A DNA stretch of 64,000 bases from CAVPFA01 sp963703655. GTDB lineage: Bacteria; Actinomycetota; Acidimicrobiia; Acidimicrobiales; Bog-793. The notes below the pieces were generated by a model that saw only the letters and a list, made by a program, of their open reading frames with translations, searched no databases and was not told where the DNA came from. The stretch spans positions 1,240,001 to 1,304,000 of the forward strand of contig CAVPFA010000003.1 of NCBI GenBank assembly GCA_963703655.1, read 5' to 3'. Positions 44,460 to 52,791 of this stretch are shown piece after piece. The first letter of the stretch is position 1; each line of letters begins with the position of its first letter. The position numbers and the translations under genes were made by a program.

Positions 44460-45221
44460 TCAAGGGCAATCTGAGGAGGACAGGCCAACAGTGCGCGGAC
44501 CAGGGGAGCCGGTTCTACCAGCAGCAGCATCCCCCGGCACCGCGCAGGTGCAGACTTTTCCCCGCCATGCGCGCCGTCCTTCCACCACCGCCCAGCCGGC
44601 GATCAGCAGCGCGACGACACCGTCGAGCCACCACAGACCGAGCAGCGTGTTCGCCAGCAGTCCGATCAGCACGGCCACGGCCAGATAGGCACAAAGCAGG
44701 TTCTGCGTACCCTCCCCGGCCGTGGCGGCCGATCCCAGGAGGGCGCCGAGGCGCCGCTTGGCCATGCCGAGGGGCGGCTCAAGAAGAGCGGTACCGGCGG
44801 TGAGCGCGATCCCGAGGATACTGGTCTCGGCCCGGTCTCCGGCCAGGAGGCCGTGGAGAGCCTCGACGGTGATGTAAGGCGCGAGCAGGAAGAAGCTGAG
44901 CGCCACAAGCTGCTGTGCTCGACGCTCGGAAACGGCACTCGCCAGGCGGGAGCCGCTGAAGCGCCAGATCACGATGATGCTTGCGAGAGCCTCTATTCCG
45001 CTGTCGAGACCGAAGCCCAGCAGGGCGACCGAGTGGGCTACAGCCGCAGCCCCGACTGCAACAGCGGCCTCGACGCCAAGCCAGGCGAGTGTCAGCCAGG
45101 AGAGCAGCCGCGCCCGACGGGCAAGACGCAGCCAGTCCTTGCTTCCTGCCTGGAGCACATCGCGACGCGCGAGGGCTCGTCGAGTGCTGCCGCGGCCAGT
45201 TCTTCCGAGGGTAGGAACCAT
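44460..45221 (-). CDS. Cation diffusion facilitator-like efflux protein
   Basis: From the ATG at 45221 the protein has 253 residues and about six membrane helices. It begins after a basic stretch with LLSWLTLAWLGVEAAVAVGA. The Asp-containing GLDSGIEALASIIVIWRF and the LWWLDGVVALLIAGWAV segments resemble the metal-site helices of CDF transporters. The cytosolic C-terminal domain is short or missing. It is the last gene of the cmtR-cadI operon and would export Cd or Zn. The frame is open upstream through cadI but that is a shadow. Confidence 0.75.
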   Translation of the reverse strand: MVPTLGRTGRGSTRRALARRDVLQAGSKDWLRLARRARLLSWLTLAWLGVEAAVAVGAAAVAHSVALLGFGLDSGIEALASIIVIWRFSGSRLASAVSERRAQQLVALSFFLLAPYITVEALHGLLAGDRAETSILGIALTAGTALLEPPLGMAKRRLGALLGSAATAGEGTQNLLCAYLAVAVLIGLLANTLLGLWWLDGVVALLIAGWAVVEGRRAWRGKVCTCAVPGDAAAGRTGSPGPRTVGLSSSDCP

Positions 45222-45258
45222 CGACGCGCGCGCGACCCGACCAGTCGACGCGACAGCA

Positions 45259-45636
45259 CTACGAAGTTTCAATGTGCTCAAGAATCGTGTAGAACTCCCA
45301 CGCGACATCGTCGGGATCGTGAACCCACACCTTGTCTTGGAGGGCATAGCAGCAGCGGGCCTCCGGCTCCGGCACTGGTGCCAGACCTTCCACTTCCAGG
45401 CGCGACCCGGCCTGCGCGACAGCGTCAGCCGAGGCGACCTCGACGCCGAGATGGTTGATTGTCCCGCCCGGCCCGTTTCCCGGCGAGTTGAGGACAAGCT
45501 TGAGCGGAGGGTCGTCAATGGCGAAGTTGGCGTATCCCGGTCGGAGCTTGGCAGGCGGCGACCCGAGCAGACGCGTATAGAACACCACCGCTTTGTCGAG
45601 ATCGCTGACGTTGATCGAAAGCTGAACTCGTGACAT
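45259..45636 (-). CDS. cadI: Cadmium-inducible VOC-fold protein (ArsI/CadI family)
   Basis: A 125-residue glyoxalase-fold protein: SRVQLSINVSDLDKAVVFYT, NFAIDDPPLKLVLN, GTINHLGVEVASADAVAQ and a Cys pair in EARCCYALQDKVWVHDPD. This matches the CadI/ArsI group, which includes C-As lyases and cadmium-inducible proteins. Metal ligands would be His and Glu plus the vicinal Cys. A GGAGG lies ahead of the ATG at 45636. The gene lies between a CmtR-like sensor and a CDF-type pump. Confidence 0.86.
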   Translation of the reverse strand: MSRVQLSINVSDLDKAVVFYTRLLGSPPAKLRPGYANFAIDDPPLKLVLNSPGNGPGGTINHLGVEVASADAVAQAGSRLEVEGLAPVPEPEARCCYALQDKVWVHDPDDVAWEFYTILEHIETS

Positions 45637-45745
45637 CCCTGTCAACCTCCAGACATGGTGGGACGAGCGGAACGAGAGCGGGGACCCCGTCTCGTCGGCA
45701 TAGAAGGCCGCAACCCTTTCCGACCAGGACTTCCCGCTGGGCTCC

Positions 45746-46048
45746 TCACTCGCATGTGCCTGGCAAGTCAAGCGAGGCAAGGATGCGCAGCGCGTCGCCA
45801 AGCCGCTCGTCTGCGAGGTCGTACCGGACCCGTCGGCCCTCCGACGTCGCTGTCACGAGGCCACATTCGCGAAGGCACGTCAGATGGTTCGAGAGGTTCG
45901 CTCGCGTTGTCCCGAAGTCGTCAGCCATCTCCGCCGGATAGCCAGGGCCGTTCAGCAACTGGACCAGCACGCGCCGTCGGGTCGGATCAGCCAGCGCGGT
46001 TCCGACCCGACTCAGGATTCCCAGATCGAGGCACTCTAATACAGCCAT
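45746..46048 (-). CDS. cmtR: CmtR-like ArsR/SmtB metal-sensing repressor
   Basis: The ATG at 46048 gives 100 residues. The winged helix includes ALADPTRRRVLVQLL and GTTRANLSNHLTCLRECGLV. The Cys pair in TCLREC sits where the mycobacterial CmtR Cd/Pb ligands are, and a third Cys near the C-terminus (GTCE) completes the expected site. It would release its operator on Cd or Pb binding and derepress cadI and the pump. Inverted repeats overlap its start codon, consistent with autoregulation. Confidence 0.87.
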   Translation of the reverse strand: MAVLECLDLGILSRVGTALADPTRRRVLVQLLNGPGYPAEMADDFGTTRANLSNHLTCLRECGLVTATSEGRRVRYDLADERLGDALRILASLDLPGTCE

Positions 46049-46076
46049 GACTGTACAGTACAGCTCTAACTGTATT
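46038..46076. promoter_or_regulatory. Operator-like inverted repeats at the cmtR start
   Basis: AATACAG (46038-46044) and CTGTATT (46070-46076) form an outer inverted repeat. Between them ACTGTACAGT (46050-46059) is a perfect 10-bp palindrome. The block covers the start codon and the region just upstream, a likely CmtR binding site. Confidence 0.6.
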
Positions 46077-46132
46077 ATGTCAAGGGAACTGGTTATGTCC
46101 GGGGTCGCTACTCCCACGGATACCCGGTCTGG

Positions 46133-46161
46133 GAGCTTGACTTTTCATTCCACATAATCAC
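46133..46161. repeat. Second copy of the Tn554-like right end
   Basis: Twenty-eight of 29 bases match 39590-39618. The sequence is followed directly by a headless ssb gene, just as the first copy is followed by headless ardC. This indicates an older insertion of a related element whose left end and transposases are gone. Confidence 0.8.
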
Positions 46162-46162
46162 G

Positions 46163-46399
46163 ACCGTCCGGATCGCCACCAACGACCGGGAGCAGCCCGA
46201 GTTCCACGACGTCCTCTGGCGGCAGATGGCCGACTTCGCCTGCCAGTACATGGTGAAGGGACGTCTCGCCTACATCGAGGGTCGGCAGCAGAGCCGCACC
46301 TGGGAGGCCGCCGACGGCTCGAAGCGTCGGACGGTCGAGGTCGTCGCCGACACCTTCAAGGCGTTGTCTCCGAAGCAGGAGTACGTGCCCTCAATGTGA
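46163..46399 (+). pseudogene. ssb: 3' fragment of a second ssb gene
   Basis: The frame opens directly after the transposon end and reads TVRIATNDREQPEFHDVLWR, MVKGRLAYIEGRQQSRTWEA and VEVVADTFKALSPKQEY, the second half of an OB-fold SSB. The N-terminal 35-40 residues are missing and not found nearby. It is distinct from the intact ssb at 43993. A strong hairpin terminator follows the stop. Confidence 0.85.
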
Positions 46400-46402
46400 T
46401 GC

Positions 46403-46436
46403 CCAGGCCCGGGGAGAATCGATCTCCCGGGCCTGG
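46403..46436. terminator. Terminator after the ssb fragment
   Basis: CCAGGCCCGGGGAGA (46403-46417) pairs with TCTCCCGGGCCTGG (46423-46436) with one bulged base and a 5-base loop. It follows the ssb stop by three bases and also lies near the end of hsdS on the other strand. Confidence 0.65.
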
Positions 46437-46478
46437 CTCGTAAGGGCGTAACCCCGTCGAAGCGGCGGTCGGCCGTAG

Positions 46479-48215
46479 CTAAACGCCACCAGCGAAAGCC
46501 GCGGCGACCTTTGATCTGTCATCGCTCTCATCCAGCGCCTCGTGCAACACCGCTTCGAGCAGCCCGCCTCTCTCCTTCTGAGCGAACACCAATGAGCCCT
46601 CAAGCTCGTCGCACACCGCCATCAATTCCTCCACCTTTGCCACGATTCGGTGTTGCTGGGGAAGTGGTGGGATCGGGACGGGAAACGCGCTCAGAGTCGT
46701 CTTGTTCAACGACGCCAGGTTGGTTGTCTGCTTCCCGCCTTCTATGAACCACTGTTGGCCGAAGCTATTGCCGTGCCACGAAACGAGCCTTGGATCAATA
46801 ATCGGCGCAAACAACCTGGCTCTGAATACGTGGTTCTGGTGAATGCAGGCCGTGATCTGGCCCTCCCATATCCATCCTCGGCCGAGTTTGTCACGGTCGC
46901 CTCCCTCATTGAAGAGGATGTCTCCGGGTATGAGCTGCAAGGAGGTGGCGGTCTCCTCGGGCACCTTGATGGTCGTAACGCGTTCGAGGTTGAGGTAACC
47001 CCGCTGGACATTGGCCACTCTTAGATATGGCACCTCGACAAGCCTTGGCAGACTTTGCTTCTTGGCGTCCTTTGTGACGCCGCCAACGATGTCGGCGATC
47101 TCATCGAGCCGAGCCCAACGCCAGGATCTAGGCAGCGCGGGAAGTACGTGTCCCGCAACGGTTGCAGGGCTCACGCGCTGCGTTCTTTTTCGCCTTGGCC
47201 GATCCAAATCGCGTCTCGCATCACTCGCGGCCGCCAAGAGGTCGTCGGAGTTTCCATCCGAATCGAGTGGCTCAACGAGCCGCCCTGTCAGTGCGAGGTC
47301 GATGATCGTCTTACGAACCAGCACGACATGCTCCGGTGTCGTAATCATTCGAGACGATCCCTGTAGAAAGAAGCGAACATCAGCGCTCTCGATTGCTCCA
47401 TCGCGTGCAATTGACCCCAGTCGACCGAGTGATGTTCGTGTCAGCGCGTCCCGAGTGGCATCTCGCTCCGACTGCACTCGCTCCATTTGGTCGCATAGCG
47501 CCATCAGCTCGTCTACCTTGGCGACGAGGCGATCCTGCTCTGCCAACGGTGGGAGGAGCACCGTATGCGCAAGGAAAGGGCCCCGATTGATGTGCATCAT
47601 TGCAAGCCCATGAGCGTGTTGGCTCTGCGCGAGCTGCCGCACCTCATGTTTCAGCAGCCAGTAGAGAAAGCCACGCGTCACCGCATTGGCGTTCGGCACG
47701 ACCTTGAAGATGTGCTGGTTCACCACACCTTGAGCACCTTCCCAGACGAAGGTATCCAAGGTCGCGGACCAGGAGACCAACAAATCTCCGGAGTCAGCGA
47801 TGTTGTCTGCCGGATAATCAAGGGCGGTGAAGTTGTAATCGCCACTCACGCCGGACAGGTTCTGGATGCGAATGATCGGCCGACCAGACTTACCCCAGTC
47901 GGTCGGCTTGAACGCTAGGCCGTTCACAAACACACCCGTATCACCCAGGGCCACTGCGCACCAACCCGGCGGCACGGTTGCTTTCGTGACTCTTGGCGGA
48001 GTTGTTGCGCGCTTCCAGCGGTACTTGGGACGCGATTGAAGAAGCGCTTCCATTCCAAGTGCGATCTGGTCGAACGTGGCGGCGGTATCGCTCGCGTCAG
48101 AGGTTCCCAACTCACCGCGCAGGGCCAACTCGATGACGAACGGCCGCAGCAGTTGCAGTGCTTTGGGTGAATCGGCAATACGCTCGAACTCCGCCAGCAG
48201 CATGTCGCCGTTCAT
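46479..48215 (-). CDS. hsdS: Type I restriction specificity subunit HsdS
   Basis: A 578-residue protein with two target-recognition domains, each followed by a long conserved helix. The first TRD (GWCAVALGDTGVFVNGLAFK to AEQDRLVAKVDELMALCDQ) and the second (SWRWARLDEIADIVGGVTKD to PQQHRIVAKVEELMAVCDEL) end in the matching coiled-coil spacers. The N-terminal extension (DMLLAEFERIADSPKALQLL) is seen in many HsdS. It gives sequence specificity to the HsdM/HsdR complex. It starts four bases inside the end of hsdM. Confidence 0.93.
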   Translation of the reverse strand: MNGDMLLAEFERIADSPKALQLLRPFVIELALRGELGTSDASDTAATFDQIALGMEALLQSRPKYRWKRATTPPRVTKATVPPGWCAVALGDTGVFVNGLAFKPTDWGKSGRPIIRIQNLSGVSGDYNFTALDYPADNIADSGDLLVSWSATLDTFVWEGAQGVVNQHIFKVVPNANAVTRGFLYWLLKHEVRQLAQSQHAHGLAMMHINRGPFLAHTVLLPPLAEQDRLVAKVDELMALCDQMERVQSERDATRDALTRTSLGRLGSIARDGAIESADVRFFLQGSSRMITTPEHVVLVRKTIIDLALTGRLVEPLDSDGNSDDLLAAASDARRDLDRPRRKRTQRVSPATVAGHVLPALPRSWRWARLDEIADIVGGVTKDAKKQSLPRLVEVPYLRVANVQRGYLNLERVTTIKVPEETATSLQLIPGDILFNEGGDRDKLGRGWIWEGQITACIHQNHVFRARLFAPIIDPRLVSWHGNSFGQQWFIEGGKQTTNLASLNKTTLSAFPVPIPPLPQQHRIVAKVEELMAVCDELEGSLVFAQKERGGLLEAVLHEALDESDDRSKVAAAFAGGV

Positions 48216-49669
48216 CGCAGTAGCGCTGCCGCAAGGATCGACTTCAGTCGCTCGCGCAGTACCGACGCTCTGGCTTCTGCGTCGTCCAACTGTGCCAGCA
48301 ACTCGACCGGGTCCCCGTGCTCGTCGGCTATGACAAGGGGGTTGTTGATGTCGAGGTTGTACCCCCGGTTCTTGACCTCATCGAGGGTGACCTTCCAAGC
48401 GACCTCGTTCTCAACTCGGTCCCGACGATCCGACCCGCCCCACCAGTCGACGCAGTCCTGGAGATGCTCCACACGGATCGGCTTTGTCATCGAATATGCC
48501 TTCTGACCCTCCGGCACTCGGTGTTCGTAGAACCAGGTCTCCTTCGTTGGCTCGCCTTTCTCGAAGAAGAGGAGATTCGTCCCGATCGCCGCGTAGGGCT
48601 TGAAGACACTGTTCGGGAGACGGACGATGGTGTGGAGGTTGCACTCCTCCATGAGCTGCTCCTTCAAGCGCGTCTTCACCCCCTCGCCGAAAAGTGAGCC
48701 GTCGGGCAGCACTACCGCCGCCCGTCCGCGCGGTTTGAGGAGCCGGATGATCAACGCCAGGAACAAATCAGCCGTCTCTCTCGTCTGCAAATGCGACGGA
48801 AAGTTCGATTCGATCCCGGGCTCTTCCTTACCCCCGAACGGCGGATTGGTGAGCACGATGTCGACTCGGTCTTCGGATCCGTAGCTGACGTACGGGCGGG
48901 CGAGCGTGTTGTCATGGCGCACGAAGCTCGGGTCCTCGATGCCGTGCAGGAGCATGTTTGTGGTACAGAGCATGTGTGGCAGCGGCTTCTTCTCAACGGC
49001 CCGAAGCGACTCTTGCATGACCTGCTCATCCGTCGGGGTCTTCACGTACCTCTCGCGCATGTGGCGCATTGAGCACGTCAGAAACCCTCCGGTGCCACAT
49101 GCCGGGTCGAGAAGAATCTCTCCGGGCTTCGGATCGATGCGCTCGGACATGAATGTCGTCACGGCGCGAGGGGTGTAGTACTCACCGGCGTTCCCCGCGC
49201 TTTGTAGATCGTTCAGGAGCTGCTCGTAGACGTCTCCAAAGTGTTGCCTGTCGGCGAGGTTGTTGAAGTCGACCTCGTTGATCTTGTTGATGACCTGGCG
49301 TAACAGCTGGCCCGACTTCATGTAGTTGTAGGCGTCCTCAAACACTCCTCGGACGACGCGCTGGCGGTGACCCTGCGGCCCTGCGGGCGAGAGCGCCTTC
49401 AGCTGGGGAAACAGTACGTTGTTGATGAAGTCCAGAAGGTCATCGCCCGTCATGCCCTCTGGGTTGGCTGCCCAACTTCCCCAGCGCAGGTCCTCGGTCA
49501 GCGGTGACGTGTAGTTCGACTCCATCAGCTCAAGCTGAGTGTCCTGGTCATCCAGGATCTTGAGGAAGAACATCCAGCAGAGTTGGGAAATGCGCTGAGC
49601 GTCTCCGTCGACACCTGCGTCTTGGCGCATGATGTCTTGAATCGTTTTCACTGTGGTTCTGACGGACAT
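48212..49669 (-). CDS. hsdM: Type I modification methyltransferase HsdM
   Basis: A 485-residue N6-adenine methyltransferase. The N-terminal helical domain is followed by the SAM motif LDPACGTGGFLTCSM and the catalytic NPPFGGKEE, then EGVKTRLKEQLMEECNLHTI and the C-terminal domain. It methylates the site recognised by HsdS and forms the core of the restriction complex. Its ATG is three bases from the hsdR stop, and its stop overlaps the hsdS start, so the three genes form one operon. Confidence 0.94.
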   Translation of the reverse strand: MSVRTTVKTIQDIMRQDAGVDGDAQRISQLCWMFFLKILDDQDTQLELMESNYTSPLTEDLRWGSWAANPEGMTGDDLLDFINNVLFPQLKALSPAGPQGHRQRVVRGVFEDAYNYMKSGQLLRQVINKINEVDFNNLADRQHFGDVYEQLLNDLQSAGNAGEYYTPRAVTTFMSERIDPKPGEILLDPACGTGGFLTCSMRHMRERYVKTPTDEQVMQESLRAVEKKPLPHMLCTTNMLLHGIEDPSFVRHDNTLARPYVSYGSEDRVDIVLTNPPFGGKEEPGIESNFPSHLQTRETADLFLALIIRLLKPRGRAAVVLPDGSLFGEGVKTRLKEQLMEECNLHTIVRLPNSVFKPYAAIGTNLLFFEKGEPTKETWFYEHRVPEGQKAYSMTKPIRVEHLQDCVDWWGGSDRRDRVENEVAWKVTLDEVKNRGYNLDINNPLVIADEHGDPVELLAQLDDAEARASVLRERLKSILAAALLR

Positions 49670-49672
49670 CAG

Positions 49673-52090
49673 CTATGCGACCTCGTAGAGCGAATCTTGG
49701 AGTTCATGGACAGCCCTTTCGAAGTCGGCCCGCGAACCGAATTGTCGAATCAGTTCGACAGGGGTCCCGATCCGATCGATCGGTGAGATCTGCAGGATGC
49801 GGAGGTCAGCCAAGTCGACGACACCCTCGTCCTGGTACTTCTCAAGCAACGCGTCAAGCACGGCTCGTGCCTTTGGCCCGTACTTCCCGAAGACGTCGCG
49901 CTTGCGCACGTTCTCAGCTCGCTCGCGGCGCGTCAGAGGGGGGCGCCCATACGCAACGTGGCAGATGAGGTCAAAGGGATCGAGGTCCGGGTTCACTTCT
50001 TCCGCGAGCGGCTCGATGCGGAGACCCTCCGCTTCCAGCTCGTCGATGATCGCTTGCTTGCGGTCAGCCTCGCTCCATCGCTTCAGGAACGTGTCGAGCG
50101 AAGCGAAGTGGTTCGTCACTGCGCGCTTCGAGTAGTCGCGAAGGCTCTCGGTGATTAGTTTGCCGTCGCCATCGAGATACTTGACCCGCTCGGCAATGAT
50201 CGTGACAAGCACGCCGTTCACGTAGAGCTTCCGGCTGTCGGGCTCGTCGGACTTGAAGGCGATGTCATTGGCCGGGTCGAGGACCACCTCGTCGTCGCCG
50301 AACTCCACGGTCGCCTCGTCGGGGGGCATCATCGGGTCGTCATCATCAGGCTCGTAGATCTGTACCGGCTCGCCGTCGAAGTCGGGATCGGCGAAGTGAT
50401 GCGTTGCACCACGGAAGTCCATCAGCGTGAAGTAGTACTTGTGCGTGTCCTCGTGGACTCGGGTTCCTCGTCCGAGGATCTGTTTGAACTCGGTCATCGA
50501 GCCCACCGGCCGGTCGAGAACAATGAGCCGGCAGGTCTGGGCATCGACGCCGGTCGAAAGCAGGCGCGACGTCGTTACGAGGACCGGAAACTTTGCTTCC
50601 GGGTCGATGAAGTTGCCGAGCTGGTCCTGGCCCTCGGGGTCGTTCCCGGTGATGCGCATGACGTACCGCCGGTTCTCACTGAAGAGGTCCGGGTTCTCGT
50701 TGATGAGCGCCTGGCGCATCCGAGCCGCGTGTTCCTGGTCGACGCAGAAGAGGATCGTCTTCTGAAAGCGGTCGCCACTCTCCTTGAGGAACTCAGTTAC
50801 GCGCTTGGCGACCAGCTTGGTGCGATCGTCGATCACCAGGGTTCGGTCAAAGTCCTTCTGGTTGTAGATGCGATCAGGGACCTCTTCACCCTCCCGATCG
50901 GTCTTGCCCTTCGGTGGCCGGTACCCCTCGACATCGACGTCGATGTGCACGTTGATGACCTTGTACGGCGCGAGAAAGCCGTCCTGGATGCCTTGCTTCA
51001 GCGAATACGTGTAGACCGGCGGTCCGAAGTAGTGGATGTTCGAGACGTACTTCGTCTCCTTGGGTGTGGCCGTCAGGCCGATCTGCGTCGCGCCGGAGAA
51101 GTACTCCAAGATCTCCCGCCAGGCGGCGTCGTCATCGGCGCTTCCGCGATGACATTCGTCGACGACTATGAGATCGAAGAATCCGGGCGAGAACTCCCGA
51201 AACAGCTTCTGGCGCTCCTCGGGGCCAGTGAGAGCTTGGTAGAGCCCCAGGTAGATTTCGTAGGACGTATCGATGCGCCGCTTTTTGTCGAGGGCTCGCG
51301 CGATCTGTGCCGTTGAGCCGCTCTCCGCATCAATCGTCCTCGACGCCGTGCTCAGCTTTGCCATCGCTCCTTGGAATGGGCGAAAGTCGTTGACCATCGT
51401 CTGGTCGATGAGCACGTTGCGATCTGCGAGGTACAAGACTCGCTTCTTTCGCCCACCTCTCCAGAGCCGCCAGATGATTTGGAACGCCGTGTAGGTCTTG
51501 CCAGTACCCGTCGCCATGACCAGGAGCACACGGTTCTGGCCCTTCGCGATGGCCTCTGTCGCCGCGTTGATCGCATTGCGCTGGTAGTAGCGCGGCTGGC
51601 GGCCGCTTCCGTCATCGAAGTAGTCCTGGAGGACGATCTCCTCGACCTCTGGAGACAAGCCCTTCCACTCTCGATAGGCAGCCCACAACACCTCGGGGCG
51701 AGGAAAGGCATCGAGCGCCAGCGTGGACTCCATCTCTGTTCCGGCACCGGTTCGATCGTGAAACACGAAACCGTCACCGTTCGAGGAGAACACGAAGGGG
51801 ATGTTGAGGATGTCGGAGTACTCCAGCGCCTGCTGCATCCCATCCCCGACGGAGTGCTTGTTGTCCTTCGCCTCGATGATGGCGATGGGAATGTTCGGCT
51901 TGAAGTAGAGGACGTAGTCGGCGAACTTCGACTTTCCCCGGGTCACCATCTTGCCTCGGACGTGAATCTGCCCCTTGGTGAAGTGGACCTCGCGCTGGAT
52001 CTGGGTCTGTTCACTCCACCCTGAGGCGATGACCGCTGGCGTGATGAACTTCGCGCAGATGTCGGCCTCGCTGAGGTCCCGCTTACTCAT
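49673..52090 (-). CDS. hsdR: Type I restriction endonuclease subunit HsdR (EcoEI-type)
   Basis: The ATG at 52090 (MSKRDLSEADICAKF) gives 805 residues. The N-terminal nuclease domain shows the PD-(D/E)XK pattern in FADYVLYFKPNIPIAIIEAK. The SF2 motor follows with Walker A in MATGTGKTYTAF, DECH in LIVVDECHRGS, GLTATPKET and ATG-dependent helicase motifs to about 600. It translocates and cuts unmodified DNA. First gene of the operon, divergent from the ACP operon across 377 bases. Confidence 0.94.
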   Translation of the reverse strand: MSKRDLSEADICAKFITPAVIASGWSEQTQIQREVHFTKGQIHVRGKMVTRGKSKFADYVLYFKPNIPIAIIEAKDNKHSVGDGMQQALEYSDILNIPFVFSSNGDGFVFHDRTGAGTEMESTLALDAFPRPEVLWAAYREWKGLSPEVEEIVLQDYFDDGSGRQPRYYQRNAINAATEAIAKGQNRVLLVMATGTGKTYTAFQIIWRLWRGGRKKRVLYLADRNVLIDQTMVNDFRPFQGAMAKLSTASRTIDAESGSTAQIARALDKKRRIDTSYEIYLGLYQALTGPEERQKLFREFSPGFFDLIVVDECHRGSADDDAAWREILEYFSGATQIGLTATPKETKYVSNIHYFGPPVYTYSLKQGIQDGFLAPYKVINVHIDVDVEGYRPPKGKTDREGEEVPDRIYNQKDFDRTLVIDDRTKLVAKRVTEFLKESGDRFQKTILFCVDQEHAARMRQALINENPDLFSENRRYVMRITGNDPEGQDQLGNFIDPEAKFPVLVTTSRLLSTGVDAQTCRLIVLDRPVGSMTEFKQILGRGTRVHEDTHKYYFTLMDFRGATHHFADPDFDGEPVQIYEPDDDDPMMPPDEATVEFGDDEVVLDPANDIAFKSDEPDSRKLYVNGVLVTIIAERVKYLDGDGKLITESLRDYSKRAVTNHFASLDTFLKRWSEADRKQAIIDELEAEGLRIEPLAEEVNPDLDPFDLICHVAYGRPPLTRRERAENVRKRDVFGKYGPKARAVLDALLEKYQDEGVVDLADLRILQISPIDRIGTPVELIRQFGSRADFERAVHELQDSLYEVA

Positions 52091-52351
52091 CGCGGAGCCT
52101 TGGCGCACGCCATTCGGCGTTTGCCGAGATCCCGGCTCCGATCTCGGCCTTGCGTGCCAGGTCCGCGGGTTCGTCAGCGATCACCCAGCCAAGGGTAGTT
52201 GGGACCCCCGGATCCGGGGTGGCTCACCCGTCACGGCTCGGTTGCATCAACGTTCCCAAGGCCCTCGGACGAGTGAGCGGGCGTCTCCATGGCCGGCGGA
52301 ACCGGTCGCTCCGTATCGCGCCGACTCTCGACGGTCGACGCCTCGTTGGGA

Positions 52352-52368
52352 TGTCGGGAAATACGACA
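52352..52368. promoter_or_regulatory. Operator 1 of the ACP operon
   Basis: A 17-base palindrome TGTCG-GGAAATA-CGACA. It matches operator 2 at 15 of 17 positions and lies upstream of the predicted -35 box. The likely ligand is the XRE regulator encoded within the operon. Confidence 0.65.
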
Positions 52369-52386
52369 GAGGCAATGAAAGAACGC

Positions 52387-52415
52387 TTGCTTTTCTGACA
52401 GTCGGTCGGTATGCT
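52387..52415 (+). promoter_or_regulatory. Sigma-70-type promoter of the ACP operon
   Basis: TTGCTT (52387-52392) and TATGCT (52410-52415) are separated by 17 bases. The expected transcription start falls inside operator 2, so repressor binding there would block initiation. Confidence 0.6.
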
Positions 52416-52417
52416 GG

Positions 52418-52434
52418 TGTCAGGAAATCCGACA
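52418..52434. promoter_or_regulatory. Operator 2 of the ACP operon
   Basis: A second palindrome, TGTCA-GGAAATC-CGACA, begins 66 bases after the first and sits three bases downstream of the -10 box. The two operators bracket the promoter. Confidence 0.65.
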
Positions 52435-52467
52435 ACCCTCCCCGAGCACGGTCGGAAAGGCGAACAG

Positions 52468-52791
52468 ATGACGACACTCCCAGCTCATCCGGTGGAGACC
52501 GAGGCGATGCCCGACCTTGCCGCCGACATCCTTGCCGCGCTGGCCGAGGTTCGATGCGTGTCCGAGTCCGATCTTGAAGCCGAACGGGTCGCTGGCGGGG
52601 GGCGCCTGGAGATGGATTCACCGGAGGCAGTGGCGATCATCGCCAAGCTCGAAGCGAAGTACGACCGGCCTCTGGCCAGAGTCGAAGATTTGGAACCCGA
52701 GCAACTCACATCAGCCGAGGACCTCACGGCGCTGCTGCGGAGCCGCTGGTCAGAACCGAGCCGTCGCCAACGCCATGGCGGTGCTGCCTGA
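52468..52791 (+). CDS. Acyl carrier protein-like protein
   Basis: A 107-residue protein whose central region (DLAADILAALAEVRC to SAEDLTALLRSRW) is an acyl-carrier-like helical bundle. The Ser in EMDSPEAV (residue 51) is in the place of the phosphopantetheine Ser of the DSL motif. The tail is basic. A holo-ACP synthase is encoded two genes later, so the protein is probably activated in cis. No ketosynthase or fatty-acid gene is near. It is the first gene of a tightly coupled operon, and its stop overlaps the next start. Confidence 0.78.
   Translation: MTTLPAHPVETEAMPDLAADILAALAEVRCVSESDLEAERVAGGGRLEMDSPEAVAIIAKLEAKYDRPLARVEDLEPEQLTSAEDLTALLRSRWSEPSRRQRHGGAA

Larger units (their letters stand above)
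52091..52467. other. Divergent control region between hsdR and the ACP operon
   Basis: No gene is seen. It contains the two palindromic operators and the promoter listed separately, all on the ACP-operon side. A promoter for hsdRMS must also lie here but I cannot place it. Confidence 0.5.
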
